Program-made: the position numbers and the translations under genes
Notes under the pieces: model-generated
What the model was told of the DNA's origin: nothing
Seen by the model: the letters and a program-made list of their open reading frames with translations, nothing else
Database searches by the model: none
Assembly (NCBI GenBank): GCA_963677345.2
Contig: CAXXLC010000019.1
Location: 186,001 to 250,000, forward strand
Source: Saccharicrinis sp963677345
Lineage (GTDB): Bacteria > Bacteroidota > Bacteroidia > Bacteroidales > Marinilabiliaceae
Direction of reading: 5' to 3'
DNA length: 64,000 nucleotides
Shown: one piece after another, positions 35,644 through 45,828 of the stretch
Layout: every line of letters starts with the position of its first letter
Numbering within the stretch: the first letter of the stretch is position 1

Positions 35644-37950
35644 TTATTGAGAACAATAATATCTGAAAAAGCTACATTCTTTTATAATTCTGTTAAAGAA
35701 CCTGGTATCCTGATATTCATCTTTTAACTCTTTAAAGCTTTTTTTGTAATCTATAATATCCTCCTTCAAATTTCCGTCGTATCCCCAATACGAAAAATGT
35801 TCTTTGTGATTATACAGGCTATTCAGTTCGCATTTAGCCATCATATATAAACAACGGGCATTTAACTCTTTATCTGTTGATAAAGCAATAGTGTTTCGAT
35901 AGTATTGATAGGCCTTGTTGGCCAAAGGATAATAGGTTCTTTTGCCATAAGCCACATCGCATAAATTATATCCTACCTGCTCCTCTATTTTTTTATTTCT
36001 TTCAGCAATTTGTTTTTCAGACCAAGCAAAATAATATGAATTGCAGCAGTTCGGTTTATCCTGAAGAACACCTCTGTAATAACCTGTATTTGACACATTA
36101 AAATAATAATTGCCTAATAAATAATTTGCCAGCTTTCTTTTCCAGGTTTTTTCATCATGACTTAAAGAATCGAGCTTTAACAAAGTAATTGCCAATTCAT
36201 TTTTAGTAAGCCGGGGTTTTATAAATGAAAAAACTGAAGCTAAATATACTGAATCTTCCATCAGTACATCGTTACAATCAAAGCACTCAACAATGTTATT
36301 ACTAAATACTTTGGCCGGGATTAAACGTTCTATTTCTGTACCTGTTGAATAATCTTTGCCAGCATTAAAATGCGTTAAAGCTGTTTGAGGATCAGCCTGG
36401 TTTAAATAATACATTCCTATTTGGTACTCAATAAATTCAACAGGTTTCATTAAAGCGGCCTGCTCTTTGATGTTTTGCTCAAACAAATATTTTTCAAAAG
36501 AAGATTTTTGGGGTTGAAGAATAAACTCTTTTAGTTGTTGTAGCAATGTTAAGGAGCCTGTATTTTTAATTTCCAGAATATTATTATGAACAAGAAAACT
36601 TTGCGCCAACTTACCTTGATGATACAAAAGATGTCCAACATATTCTTTTATGAGTTCTTTATTATCCTCTGTCATATCATTGCTAGTCATAAGCTTTGTA
36701 AGCTCAACCTCTTGTTCTGCACCAATAGAATTCCATGCAAATACTTTGTAAAGCGATTTCAGCTGATTACCTAATAACGCATATTTAGAGTAAGATTGTA
36801 TTTCATTTAATTTAAGGTTTGCCGTATTGAAGTCTCCATTCAAAAAACCTAAGTAAGAAGAGCATAATATCCAGAAATCTTTACGCTCAGGTTTACAAAC
36901 TTTTTCCTGGTTGGCACTAATCTCCGATAATACTTTAATTTCATCCCAACATAAGTTTTTCTCCTCACCACACAGTAATCTATCGGATGACATACCTATT
37001 CTACGAGGAAAAACCCGATCTTCTATATCATACAGATCTCTTACAAACATCAATTCAAGCTTTTCATCCTGTGGAGCAACCTTTGCCATTTCCTGCAGGT
37101 ATTGCATTTGATCAGAATAGCCTCTGATGGATTTCAAAGTCAGATAAGTAGCCTGATCCTCAGAGTCAGAAAAATACTGCTTCCCTTCAGCATCTTTGTC
37201 TGTACAAAATTTATAGCTGGTATATGAGGATATTTTTCTATCATAACTTTTACTAAACACCTGCAAAAACATATAAGCTGCCTTTTCATAATCTTTCAGT
37301 GAAAAATAGCAACCAGCAACCTGATCCTGTACGTAGTAATAAATCTCGGTTTTATCAAATTGATCTTTTATAAACTGATTAAAGAATTGTATCGCCTCCT
37401 GATATCTTTTTGAGTAATGATAATTACGAATTACCTGGTAAGCATATCTTAATTTCAACTGCGGAATGGAAGAAGCATTAAAAGCCTGAACTCCCTGAGC
37501 AATCAATTCACTTAAATCAACCACCTCATTTTTTACCATATCATTGTACGACCAGGATCTATGCTTTCGATTTTGGTGTTGCTCACTACAGGTTCTTGCG
37601 TATACCATATAATCGTAAACCTCTTTGTTGGTTTCCTCTTTTTTGCCAGACCAGAGTTGTTCAAAAACTGCAATGGTATCATTGGTTAAAGCTTGAGTTA
37701 TTTCCTCTGCTGTCCATCCCGGTAATATATTGTTCCACAGTTCAATATTTTTACTAATAACAGGTTCTGAATGTTCATAAGCCCAACTGCTATATAGTTC
37801 TTCTTTAAAAAATGCATCATATCCCTTTGACTGGATATAGTGTTGATTAAACAAATGATAACTGTAAGAATAGTATGGATCCCAACCGCAGGCTTTTGAT
37901 GTTAGGTTTAAACCTGATACAATGAAAAAAATGATTATTACTGACTTCAT
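35644..37950 (-). CDS. Large exported protein with TPR-like repeats, unknown function
   Basis: 768 residues from the chosen start MKSVIIIFFIVSGLNL, a signal peptide ending near SKA-CGWDPYY; a start 16 codons earlier is also possible. The mature protein is helical, with TPR-like stretches such as YHYSKRYQEAIQFFNQFI and FSLKDYEKAAYMFLQVF, and many aromatic residues. No catalytic motif is visible. It follows a lipoprotein gene by 25 bases, so both are probably co-transcribed and act together at the cell envelope. Function unknown. Confidence 0.75.
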   Translation of the reverse strand: MKSVIIIFFIVSGLNLTSKACGWDPYYSYSYHLFNQHYIQSKGYDAFFKEELYSSWAYEHSEPVISKNIELWNNILPGWTAEEITQALTNDTIAVFEQLWSGKKEETNKEVYDYMVYARTCSEQHQNRKHRSWSYNDMVKNEVVDLSELIAQGVQAFNASSIPQLKLRYAYQVIRNYHYSKRYQEAIQFFNQFIKDQFDKTEIYYYVQDQVAGCYFSLKDYEKAAYMFLQVFSKSYDRKISSYTSYKFCTDKDAEGKQYFSDSEDQATYLTLKSIRGYSDQMQYLQEMAKVAPQDEKLELMFVRDLYDIEDRVFPRRIGMSSDRLLCGEEKNLCWDEIKVLSEISANQEKVCKPERKDFWILCSSYLGFLNGDFNTANLKLNEIQSYSKYALLGNQLKSLYKVFAWNSIGAEQEVELTKLMTSNDMTEDNKELIKEYVGHLLYHQGKLAQSFLVHNNILEIKNTGSLTLLQQLKEFILQPQKSSFEKYLFEQNIKEQAALMKPVEFIEYQIGMYYLNQADPQTALTHFNAGKDYSTGTEIERLIPAKVFSNNIVECFDCNDVLMEDSVYLASVFSFIKPRLTKNELAITLLKLDSLSHDEKTWKRKLANYLLGNYYFNVSNTGYYRGVLQDKPNCCNSYYFAWSEKQIAERNKKIEEQVGYNLCDVAYGKRTYYPLANKAYQYYRNTIALSTDKELNARCLYMMAKCELNSLYNHKEHFSYWGYDGNLKEDIIDYKKSFKELKDEYQDTRFFNRIIKECSFFRYYCSQ

Positions 37951-37975
37951 AGGGGATATGCTTGTTTGATAAAAT

Positions 37976-38992
37976 TTATAAATGACTGATGATTTCATCG
38001 ACAGAATTCTGTGTTACGAAAGATGAATCTAAATGATAAAATATCACCTCTCCTATATTAATATTACTATTGTTTATTTCGCAAAAAGATTTTATAATCT
38101 CTTCAGGATTCGACTCTTCCAGTTTTACCTGATCATCTACCGACAAATAAAAACCCTTGTATAAAGTATCTTTAGCCACTTTGTATACCCGTGAATGGAG
38201 TGATTCAAAATGTATATTGTCGTTTTTAAACAGCTGTTGGTTTGTTCCTTTGATGATTTTTATCTCGCCGTCTTTGTTCTTTAGTACAGTTTGCGAAAAC
38301 AACGGAAGTGCTACATCCAATGGAATGGGGTAATCTGTATCTTTGTTGATATATTGAGCAACTATCTTTTGTGTTAATATAGAATTGGATGAAAAGTCAG
38401 ATAGATCACCAACATTATACAGCATTAAAACACCTTTGTCAACAGGTGGTAATCCTGTTTTAGATTTATATTTAACCTGATGAAGACGTATTGTGCAACT
38501 TAGTTGATAGTGTTTTTTTAATGATTGTAATAACTTGAAAAAATTGTAACGGGTAGAAGTATTCCAATCGCAATCAATTTGTAGCTCGTTTATCATTTTG
38601 CCAAAATGATGTTTGCTGATTTCATCCACTAATTTGTGAATTTTATCAGCTATATGGTCAATATTTGCATCCTCCAAAACTTTATTTACTATAAATACCA
38701 CGGGAACTATTTCAAAGTTTTTGTACACGGAATCAACCCTGGTTAAAGGATATACAGGATAAATGCCATCATCCCAACGGTCAGGGGTATTTATTTGAGT
38801 AACATCAAAATAATGCATATATATTTTATGTATGTCAGAAGTTTTTATACCTCCCTCAGAAAAGATATTTTGTGCCTTGGATTTCCAGTGATAAAAAGAG
38901 TAAGAATGCTTCTCAGCCTGTTTACAGGAAGAGAGTAATCCTGTCCAAACAATAACTAAGATCAAATAAGTTGTTTTTAATTTAATATACAT
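37976..38992 (-). CDS. Predicted lipoprotein, DUF3142-like
   Basis: 338 residues with a lipoprotein signal: hydrophobic residues 8-20, then lipobox LLSSC with Cys23. The middle (NELQIDCDWNTSTRYNFFKL, then LSCTIRLHQVK and VDKGVLMLYNVGDL) resembles the strand-acid pattern of a TIM-barrel family of unknown function, DUF3142. That assignment is tentative. The lipid anchor puts it at the outer or inner membrane. First gene of the three-gene set running down to 34832. Confidence 0.72.
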   Translation of the reverse strand: MYIKLKTTYLILVIVWTGLLSSCKQAEKHSYSFYHWKSKAQNIFSEGGIKTSDIHKIYMHYFDVTQINTPDRWDDGIYPVYPLTRVDSVYKNFEIVPVVFIVNKVLEDANIDHIADKIHKLVDEISKHHFGKMINELQIDCDWNTSTRYNFFKLLQSLKKHYQLSCTIRLHQVKYKSKTGLPPVDKGVLMLYNVGDLSDFSSNSILTQKIVAQYINKDTDYPIPLDVALPLFSQTVLKNKDGEIKIIKGTNQQLFKNDNIHFESLHSRVYKVAKDTLYKGFYLSVDDQVKLEESNPEEIIKSFCEINNSNINIGEVIFYHLDSSFVTQNSVDEIISHL

Positions 38993-39210
38993 CGCCTCAA
39001 AAATAAATATATTATGATTGAATAAAAATTCTACTAGCCTGAACTATTCATAAATTATTCTATTGCAAGCCTCAAAACCTTTGATAAAAAGCAAATGCTC
39101 GATTTTAAGTTTTCAAAATAGTTCACTATTCCTGCAAACTGAAAATCTCCACTTCACTTTTTCTCTTTGCTTTTGATGCTCTCATAACGAAAATTTATGA
39201 ATACATCAGG

Positions 39211-41523
39211 CTAGAAAGGATATCCAAAAGCAATATTAAATACTAAATTATCTTTTCTCCACCGAGAGCTTCCCAGGTTAATTTGATCCATCAACCAATA
39301 ATTGCCATTTGTTGAGTATGGATTGCGTAAAGGAAAAGCAATATCCAAACGAAGCACAAAAAAGGATGCATCGAGTCGTAATCCAAATCCTGTTCCTACT
39401 GCAATTTGATTGGTAAAATCAGAAAACCTAAATTCTCCTCCTTCCAACTCTTCATTTTTATGTAATAACCAAACATTACCAGCATCAACAAACAGAGCTC
39501 CCTTTAAATAGCTTATTAAATCAAAACGGTATTCAAGGTTTGCTTCGAGTTTGATATCTCCAGCCTGTTCAAGGCCTAAGGTGTTTTGCAGACTGTCGGG
39601 AGGTAAATAAGCTCCGGGTCCAACAGATCTGGAGGGGAAAGCTCTTAAACTATTTGCTCCACCGGTATAAAACTGTTTGTTATAAGGCATTAAATCCGAA
39701 TTGCCATAAGGAATTGCCAAACCTGCAGCTATTCGTCCTGCCAGTTTGCTTTTTTTTGAAAAAGAGTGATACAATCTCATGTCTCCATAAAATTTTGCAT
39801 ACTGAGAATAGGCTGTTCCAAACACCTCTGATGGTTGATTTTTATATTGCTTACCCGCATTAAAAGTGGATTGAATTAAGGATAAAGTATTTCCTGCAAA
39901 TTCAGAGTATCCACTAAAATAAGTATTTATAAATTTGTTTTTATAACTCTGATCGTTATAGGTAAAAGTATATTTCAATCCCAGGATAAACTGTTCCTGC
40001 AAACTCTCATCAATATAATTATAAATATCTGACCAATCGGATTTGGTTTTAATATGTGTATAATTCAGAGAAATAAGATCCAGTTCATGACTTTTTGTTT
40101 TTGTTTCCCGCCAATTGTAACCAAAAGATAGGTCAAGACTATTTAAATCAAAGATATCTGTCATGCCTGAATAACTGTAACCAGCAGTGATACTGGTTTC
40201 GGGTCGAAATTTTTTGCTTCCCCATCGATTTGAATCTACAAAAGGAAGTAATAATTTGGGTATTGTTACTACAGCATCGGTTCCTATTTCAAAAGAGCTG
40301 ATATTACTATTTGATCTGGTCAATTGAGTTTCGTAGGTCGAGGATATATTAAACTGAAGCGAACTGGCACTCTGATATAAATTACGCTCCTGGTAACTTA
40401 TTGTTAATCCTGGACCTACGTAATCATTAGACTTAGATACAGCCTCAACTTCAGCACTTAAAGATTTTGGCAAGGCACTATGTAAAAATATATTTACATT
40501 TAGTTGATTGACATTAGATATCGTTGTGTCTTTTTCTATTTTAATATTTACAAACTTAAAAACATTCAGGTTTGTTAGTTTCTGAAGCGTCAATCTATAA
40601 TTATCTTCTTTATATAAATCTCCGGTTTTAAAAAACACGGAGCGTGATAATACTTTATATTTTACAATAGGTTCTTTTATAATGATATGTATTAGATTAT
40701 TTGTTGCTAAAGTGTCGTATTGCTCTTGTTTATTGTCATTGTAATCATGATAAACAAATACTTTATTTATATAATACTGTTGAGTTGCATCCAATGGCAT
40801 AGCCTCTTTAGTATCCAAAACCAACTCAATGTGTTTATCCTGTGTTTTTAAAGTATCTGCTTTAAACAGCAAATACCTTGGAGATACAAAGAAAAAACCA
40901 TTGTTTTTAAGTATAGAAACCAAACGATTACGCTCGGATTTTAATAATTCTAAATTATATACAGCTCCTGGCTTAATGATACTATTGTCTTTTGCTCTAT
41001 CTATAAATTTTGTTAAACTATTTGTGACCTCAGGATAGATTAATGTATCAACAATATGAGGTTCTTCTACCTTTAGTCGATATGTTACCCTGACCTTTTT
41101 TCTTTTCTTGTGCAATTCTTCTTGTATATGATGTTTAAAGAAGCCCTGGTTGTTTAAAGAACGGCTCATTTCTTTTTTTGAGGTTTCGATATAATAGGAC
41201 TTAAAAATAACCGGGGGCTCGCCCAGTTTGTTCTTCATCCAGTTTCTAAAGCCTTTTGGGGGAATGCTGTCTCCGGCCAGATTGTAAAACCATAACTTCA
41301 AGGGAAGCAGCTTTAAAAATTTCCTGTTTGGCTCAGGAATAATATACTGATTCAACTCATCCGTATTGGGCTTGAACTCCAGTTCTTTTGAGTTTTCAAC
41401 AACTATTTTATCACCTTTATATAAAAACTGATTTTCACCAAGCCTTTTGGTGGTACTGCATCCATAAAGAAGAAATATCAGCGACCACAAAAAGACTTGT
41501 TTATTCTTTATTAACCACTGCAT
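39211..41523 (-). CDS. tamL: TamL, BamA-family outer-membrane lipoprotein
   Basis: 770 residues with a lipobox LLYGC (Cys22), then POTRA-like domains (about residues 30-370) and a C-terminal Omp85-type beta-barrel. The barrel has repeated aromatic-ended strands (PGLTISYQERNLYQ, FYTGGANSLRAFPSRSVGPG, GTGFGLRLDASFFVLRLDIA) and ends in NIAFGYPF. In Bacteroidota this lipidated Omp85 protein replaces TamA and works with TamB in envelope assembly. Its start overlaps the end of tamB by 23 bases, so the two are translated as one operon. Confidence 0.92.
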   Translation of the reverse strand: MQWLIKNKQVFLWSLIFLLYGCSTTKRLGENQFLYKGDKIVVENSKELEFKPNTDELNQYIIPEPNRKFLKLLPLKLWFYNLAGDSIPPKGFRNWMKNKLGEPPVIFKSYYIETSKKEMSRSLNNQGFFKHHIQEELHKKRKKVRVTYRLKVEEPHIVDTLIYPEVTNSLTKFIDRAKDNSIIKPGAVYNLELLKSERNRLVSILKNNGFFFVSPRYLLFKADTLKTQDKHIELVLDTKEAMPLDATQQYYINKVFVYHDYNDNKQEQYDTLATNNLIHIIIKEPIVKYKVLSRSVFFKTGDLYKEDNYRLTLQKLTNLNVFKFVNIKIEKDTTISNVNQLNVNIFLHSALPKSLSAEVEAVSKSNDYVGPGLTISYQERNLYQSASSLQFNISSTYETQLTRSNSNISSFEIGTDAVVTIPKLLLPFVDSNRWGSKKFRPETSITAGYSYSGMTDIFDLNSLDLSFGYNWRETKTKSHELDLISLNYTHIKTKSDWSDIYNYIDESLQEQFILGLKYTFTYNDQSYKNKFINTYFSGYSEFAGNTLSLIQSTFNAGKQYKNQPSEVFGTAYSQYAKFYGDMRLYHSFSKKSKLAGRIAAGLAIPYGNSDLMPYNKQFYTGGANSLRAFPSRSVGPGAYLPPDSLQNTLGLEQAGDIKLEANLEYRFDLISYLKGALFVDAGNVWLLHKNEELEGGEFRFSDFTNQIAVGTGFGLRLDASFFVLRLDIAFPLRNPYSTNGNYWLMDQINLGSSRWRKDNLVFNIAFGYPF

Positions 41524-44500
41524 CTGACTTTTTCTTTTTGTGTTTTTTAAATAAATCGCTGAAACGAGTAAAATCTTTTATAAACATAAAAGATAAACCT
41601 GTTTTGGTGACATCCCCATTTAACTCATCCTCATATTCTGTTTTATTGAAGGCCTTAAGCCTATAGGTTCCATCCTTGCTAATCTTATATTCCAGTTCAA
41701 AGTCTCCGGTTAAATCACTCGACGATGAACTGCTCTTTTGCTTGTTTTCCTCAACAGCAACATTACCTCCCACAGTCAGTTTTAAACGATCATTAAATAA
41801 GTTTTGCGATACATCCACGCTCACATCTGTGCGTGTGGATGTTTGATTTTCAACAACCTGATTGTAGGAGTCTATATCGAAAGAAACATCAACACCTTTC
41901 AGATATTGATTTGAGAAGCGATTCAATTGCTGAGCTAACAGTTTACTCAGACTTTGTCGTGCTGTATTTTCAATTTCGTATGTTACAGCAGTTGTTGCGG
42001 AAGCTTTATTACCTGAAAAACGGTTTAAGATCAATAATGAAAATACCTGTTTGTTTAACTCTGACTCATCATTGCTAAGTTGGCTTATGGCAGCTTCAAT
42101 GTTACTGTTAACCTTGTTATCTGCCAAAACAATATCAAAATCAATATCCGGCGACAGTAAGTTTCCGGAAAGATTCATCACCACTTCTACATTAATCGTA
42201 GTATTGTATGATGATGTTTCACTCTCACTTAATTGTCCTTGAGTTAAACTCATTAACGACAATGCACTTGTTCTTACTTTATAGATGGCTGATATATTGG
42301 CATCAGCATTCATAACATCGCCATACCAGGATAACGAACTACCTTCTTTGATAGAAAAATCACGCTTAATGACATCATATAAACGAAGGGTATAGGACCC
42401 TTTTTTAATATTGTATTGTCCGGTTAGTGTTTGATTTCCTGATGGATCAATAGATAAGCTTAAGTCACCACTGCCCACGATATTCAATTTTTCGTTTGAA
42501 GCAGGATCTGTTACCAAAGTAACATCCATCTTATCGGTGATACTAATATTAGTTGTTGCCTTCATACCTTTCATGTCCACAGCCATCAAATCAATTGAGG
42601 TTGTATCCTCCAATGCCAAAGTGGTACTATCTTTTATAAATACAACCACATCATCCTGGGTTGCAGCCTTGGGTTCTGAGGACGTAACCACATAAGTAAA
42701 ATTTGATTTTTTATTAAATGCGCTTGTTAAAATGATGTTGGGTTGCAAGGTATTACCGGTAACTATAGCGTTCAAATCAGCAATCACTTTACCATAATAA
42801 TTACCTTGCGAACTTTCTGGTTTATTCAGGAGTAAAAACTGTTCAGCATTCATTTTAATATCAAATTCGGGATTGGATAACTCTTTAAAATTGATCGTTC
42901 CATCAATAAAAGCTTCATTCTTTTCCTCATCCTGAATTTTTATATGATCAAACTTAATCAGGTTGTTGCTCACTTTTATTTTACCATCATCAATGCTAAA
43001 GTCAGTATTTGTTGCTGTTGGATTAAATGTGGTATTCTCAAATATAATAAAGCCATTAATATCTGGTTGATTTCGATTTCCAACAATATCAACCTTACCC
43101 GATAAATGTCCTTCAAGCTTATTTAAATATTGATGTGTCAATGGTTCTACCAAACTAAAATCAAGGGAATCTATATTAACAGATGCGGCTATATTATTGG
43201 TGTCGGCATTAGAGTTTAGTTTTGCATATCCGCTTATGTTAATCTGGTCGCCCGAGGCTTTTATATTGAAAATATTCATATTCTCATTTTTAACCTGCGA
43301 AACATCAATATTTAATTTTAATGGGGTATGTAAAATATTCTGGTACCAGCGCAAATCTGTATTCAGCAACATTGTGTCATTTTGTAGCTGAAACATCCCA
43401 TCACCTTTAACTAAAACCTTTTTTGTTTTTAGTTTATCCTTATTTTCTGAAGCTATCTCGTAGTTCAATATGGCTTTTGTTCCTTGTAGTTGTGCATCAA
43501 GATCAACTTCTTTTAATAATAATGTATCCTGACTATAGATTTGATGCAGTCTTAAACTGTAAAAGGATGAATCTGTCATCTGATGTAAATTCAATTTTAC
43601 ACTATCCATAGCAAACTTTAGCTCTGATGTATGATACTGAATCTGATTTAAAGCGACTTTTCCTTTAAGGTTATTCCATTTGGCTCCTGATGCAGAAACG
43701 TAAATATTACCTCTTAAAGACGTAGAATCACTCATTATATTTAAAGCCCTTAAGTTGGCTTGATTTATATTTAATTTTGCCCGGACTGATGGAATGGAGT
43801 CTTTCAGATTGAGTTCTCCACCAAATTTAAAAGCCAGGTTCTCATCGTTGGCCTCCACGTTTCCATTGAAGTATTTATCAGAATACCTGCCTTTAACCAG
43901 AATGTTGGTATACCTGTAATTTAATAATCCCAGACTGTTAAGATTAAGATTCATATTTAATGAAGGATCTTTAAACCGTGAGCTTGCCCCCTCTATAAAT
44001 CCATCCATTGTAATCATTTGTAAGGTATCTTCTTTTTGCAGCAGATAACCTAAATTTAAATCAGCTACATTAAAATCTGCAAAATAAAATTCTTTGCCAT
44101 CAATTGAATCCATATTAAGTTTTAAGATGGCATCCATATTTCCTGCTGAACTTTTGATATGAAAATCGGAAGACAATACATCCTTATTACCCAACAACTT
44201 TCCTTTTACCTGAATTGTATCCGGAAAAGCTATTGAATTTGGAATTAATGAATCCGGAACAAAAGACAACAATTTGTTTGTGTTTAACTGAAGCGTTTTT
44301 ACTAAAACACCTCCTTCGAGTTTGTCAATATTTTGTAAGCTAGTTACTTCGCCAGTGATATCAAATAACAAGGCATCCTTAAGATTGCCTTTTAGTTTAT
44401 TTAGTTTCAGTTTAGACAGATTGCCGGAAACGTGTGTCTGGAGATTAAATTCGGCATCCTTTTTTAGTTGTATTGGCTCCTGTATTACCTTAAATATATC

Positions 44501-45670
44501 CGAACTATTTAACCTGGAGTCCAGTTTCAGGTTAAGCTCAACTTTGTTTATAGCTTCACTTAATTGCAGGAAAGAATCATATTTAACACTTGCATCCAGT
44601 TTAGCCACACTCTTTGGGGTTTCAAATTTCAACTGATTAAGCAGGGCTTTTCTTTCATCGATCCATAAGCTTGTAGATAAATGCTGAAGAAGGATTTTTT
44701 TATTGTACCTCATCATCAGCCCGGGTAATCTGGCCTCCAGATGAGTGCTGTCCAAAATCAGATCTTTAATTTGTAGTTGCAAGCTATCTATGTTCATAGG
44801 CTCTGCTAATGGCTTGTCTTTGGGAGCAGAACCGTAATGATAAAAAGAACCTTGATTAAGGTTAAACTGTTGCAATACAATATCCCAACCTACATCTTTA
44901 AATGAAAAAAACTTGCTCTCCTGTTTTTTATCTTCTTTTACTCCCGAAGTTTGCACAGATACATCTGTTTTTGCAATATTAAAATGCTGTAGCTTTATTT
45001 TTTGTGCTGACAAATCAATTTTATCGGGTGATTTTGTTTTATATAAATTGCGGGTAAAACTTAATCCATCAATTTTTAGTGAGTTTATACTATAACTGTT
45101 TTTTTGAATGTTAAAATCATTCATCCGTAAATCAAACTTCTTTAATTGTGTTGAAATCTTACTGCTGTCAACCTCGTTATGATATATCATATACATATTG
45201 GTTAATACCAAACGATCCAGCGCAATTTCCATAGTTCCTGAAGTCTTTGTAGTATCAACTTTTGAGGTATCTGTTTTTATATGAACAGCATGGGTTACAT
45301 TTAATAAACCATCTGTTGAAGATTTTAAAATATAAGCTTTCAGTCCATCCAGAAAAACATCTTCAATATGTATTTTATGATAGAAAAGATCCATTAACTG
45401 AATATCAATGGATAACTCTTTTATATATACTAAAGTATCTTTATTGGGTATTCCCCACAGAGCCTTTTTGATTTTAATATCATCAAAAAACGAAACCTTG
45501 ATTTTATCAATGGATAAAGGCACTTCCAGTTGTTGATTAACCAAAGTAAGTGCCTGATTTTTTATCAAATTTTGAACCGGTGATAATTGTAGTAAAAACA
45601 ATATAAATAGGATTAAGAATAGCAGTAGCATGGTAACCCGTTTTACTATTTTTAATATCCTTTTCTTCAT
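41501..45670 (-). CDS. tamB: TamB, translocation and assembly module protein
   Basis: 1389 residues. An N-terminal membrane anchor (MLLLFLILFILFLLQLSPVQ) is followed by a very long, repetitive beta-strand region of AsmA/TamB type. The C-terminal TamB (DUF490) domain begins near residue 1000, with YTLRLYDVIKRDFSIKEGSS and FSLLILNRFSGNKAS. It is predicted to span the periplasm as a beta-taco and pass lipids or outer-membrane proteins to TamL, encoded directly downstream. Length and domain order are normal for the phylum. Confidence 0.92.
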   Translation of the reverse strand: MKKRILKIVKRVTMLLLFLILFILFLLQLSPVQNLIKNQALTLVNQQLEVPLSIDKIKVSFFDDIKIKKALWGIPNKDTLVYIKELSIDIQLMDLFYHKIHIEDVFLDGLKAYILKSSTDGLLNVTHAVHIKTDTSKVDTTKTSGTMEIALDRLVLTNMYMIYHNEVDSSKISTQLKKFDLRMNDFNIQKNSYSINSLKIDGLSFTRNLYKTKSPDKIDLSAQKIKLQHFNIAKTDVSVQTSGVKEDKKQESKFFSFKDVGWDIVLQQFNLNQGSFYHYGSAPKDKPLAEPMNIDSLQLQIKDLILDSTHLEARLPGLMMRYNKKILLQHLSTSLWIDERKALLNQLKFETPKSVAKLDASVKYDSFLQLSEAINKVELNLKLDSRLNSSDIFKVIQEPIQLKKDAEFNLQTHVSGNLSKLKLNKLKGNLKDALLFDITGEVTSLQNIDKLEGGVLVKTLQLNTNKLLSFVPDSLIPNSIAFPDTIQVKGKLLGNKDVLSSDFHIKSSAGNMDAILKLNMDSIDGKEFYFADFNVADLNLGYLLQKEDTLQMITMDGFIEGASSRFKDPSLNMNLNLNSLGLLNYRYTNILVKGRYSDKYFNGNVEANDENLAFKFGGELNLKDSIPSVRAKLNINQANLRALNIMSDSTSLRGNIYVSASGAKWNNLKGKVALNQIQYHTSELKFAMDSVKLNLHQMTDSSFYSLRLHQIYSQDTLLLKEVDLDAQLQGTKAILNYEIASENKDKLKTKKVLVKGDGMFQLQNDTMLLNTDLRWYQNILHTPLKLNIDVSQVKNENMNIFNIKASGDQINISGYAKLNSNADTNNIAASVNIDSLDFSLVEPLTHQYLNKLEGHLSGKVDIVGNRNQPDINGFIIFENTTFNPTATNTDFSIDDGKIKVSNNLIKFDHIKIQDEEKNEAFIDGTINFKELSNPEFDIKMNAEQFLLLNKPESSQGNYYGKVIADLNAIVTGNTLQPNIILTSAFNKKSNFTYVVTSSEPKAATQDDVVVFIKDSTTLALEDTTSIDLMAVDMKGMKATTNISITDKMDVTLVTDPASNEKLNIVGSGDLSLSIDPSGNQTLTGQYNIKKGSYTLRLYDVIKRDFSIKEGSSLSWYGDVMNADANISAIYKVRTSALSLMSLTQGQLSESETSSYNTTINVEVVMNLSGNLLSPDIDFDIVLADNKVNSNIEAAISQLSNDESELNKQVFSLLILNRFSGNKASATTAVTYEIENTARQSLSKLLAQQLNRFSNQYLKGVDVSFDIDSYNQVVENQTSTRTDVSVDVSQNLFNDRLKLTVGGNVAVEENKQKSSSSSSDLTGDFELEYKISKDGTYRLKAFNKTEYEDELNGDVTKTGLSFMFIKDFTRFSDLFKKHKKKKSDAVVNKE

Positions 45671-45699
45671 TTGTTAAGTGCTGATTTTAACTGGTCAAA

Positions 45700-45707
45700 C
45701 AAATATA
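45700..45707 (-). promoter_or_regulatory. -7 element for tamB-tamL
   Basis: On the minus strand this reads TATATTTG, an exact match to TAnnTTTG, 30 bases before the tamB start. The -33 element is not clear. Confidence 0.5.
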
Positions 45708-45783
45708 TTACCAATATAGTTCTAAAATTATAAAGTGTAATTATTATATTTATGAAAAAATAAAACCTAATTTATACTTTCTG

Positions 45784-45801
45784 TCCTTTAAGGTTAAAGG
45801 A
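45784..45801. promoter_or_regulatory. Perfect dyad upstream of the cas operon
   Basis: TCCTTTAA-GG-TTAAAGGA has perfect eight-base arms, 27 bases before the cas6 start in the divergent tamB/cas6 intergenic region. It is a candidate operator for the cas operon. It is too close to cas6 and has no T-run, so a terminator is unlikely. Confidence 0.45.
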
Positions 45802-45828
45802 CTCCTGGCGAGTAATTAATATTATTAT

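Noticed and set aside
35582..35656. Earlier start for the CPDC-motif protein
   Set aside because: It would overlap the upstream gene by 13 bases; the start at 35581 needs no overlap and begins with a basic, soluble-looking segment.
41388..45471. Several plus-strand open frames across tamL and tamB
   Set aside because: They are antisense to long intact genes with clear domain structure and show no family features.
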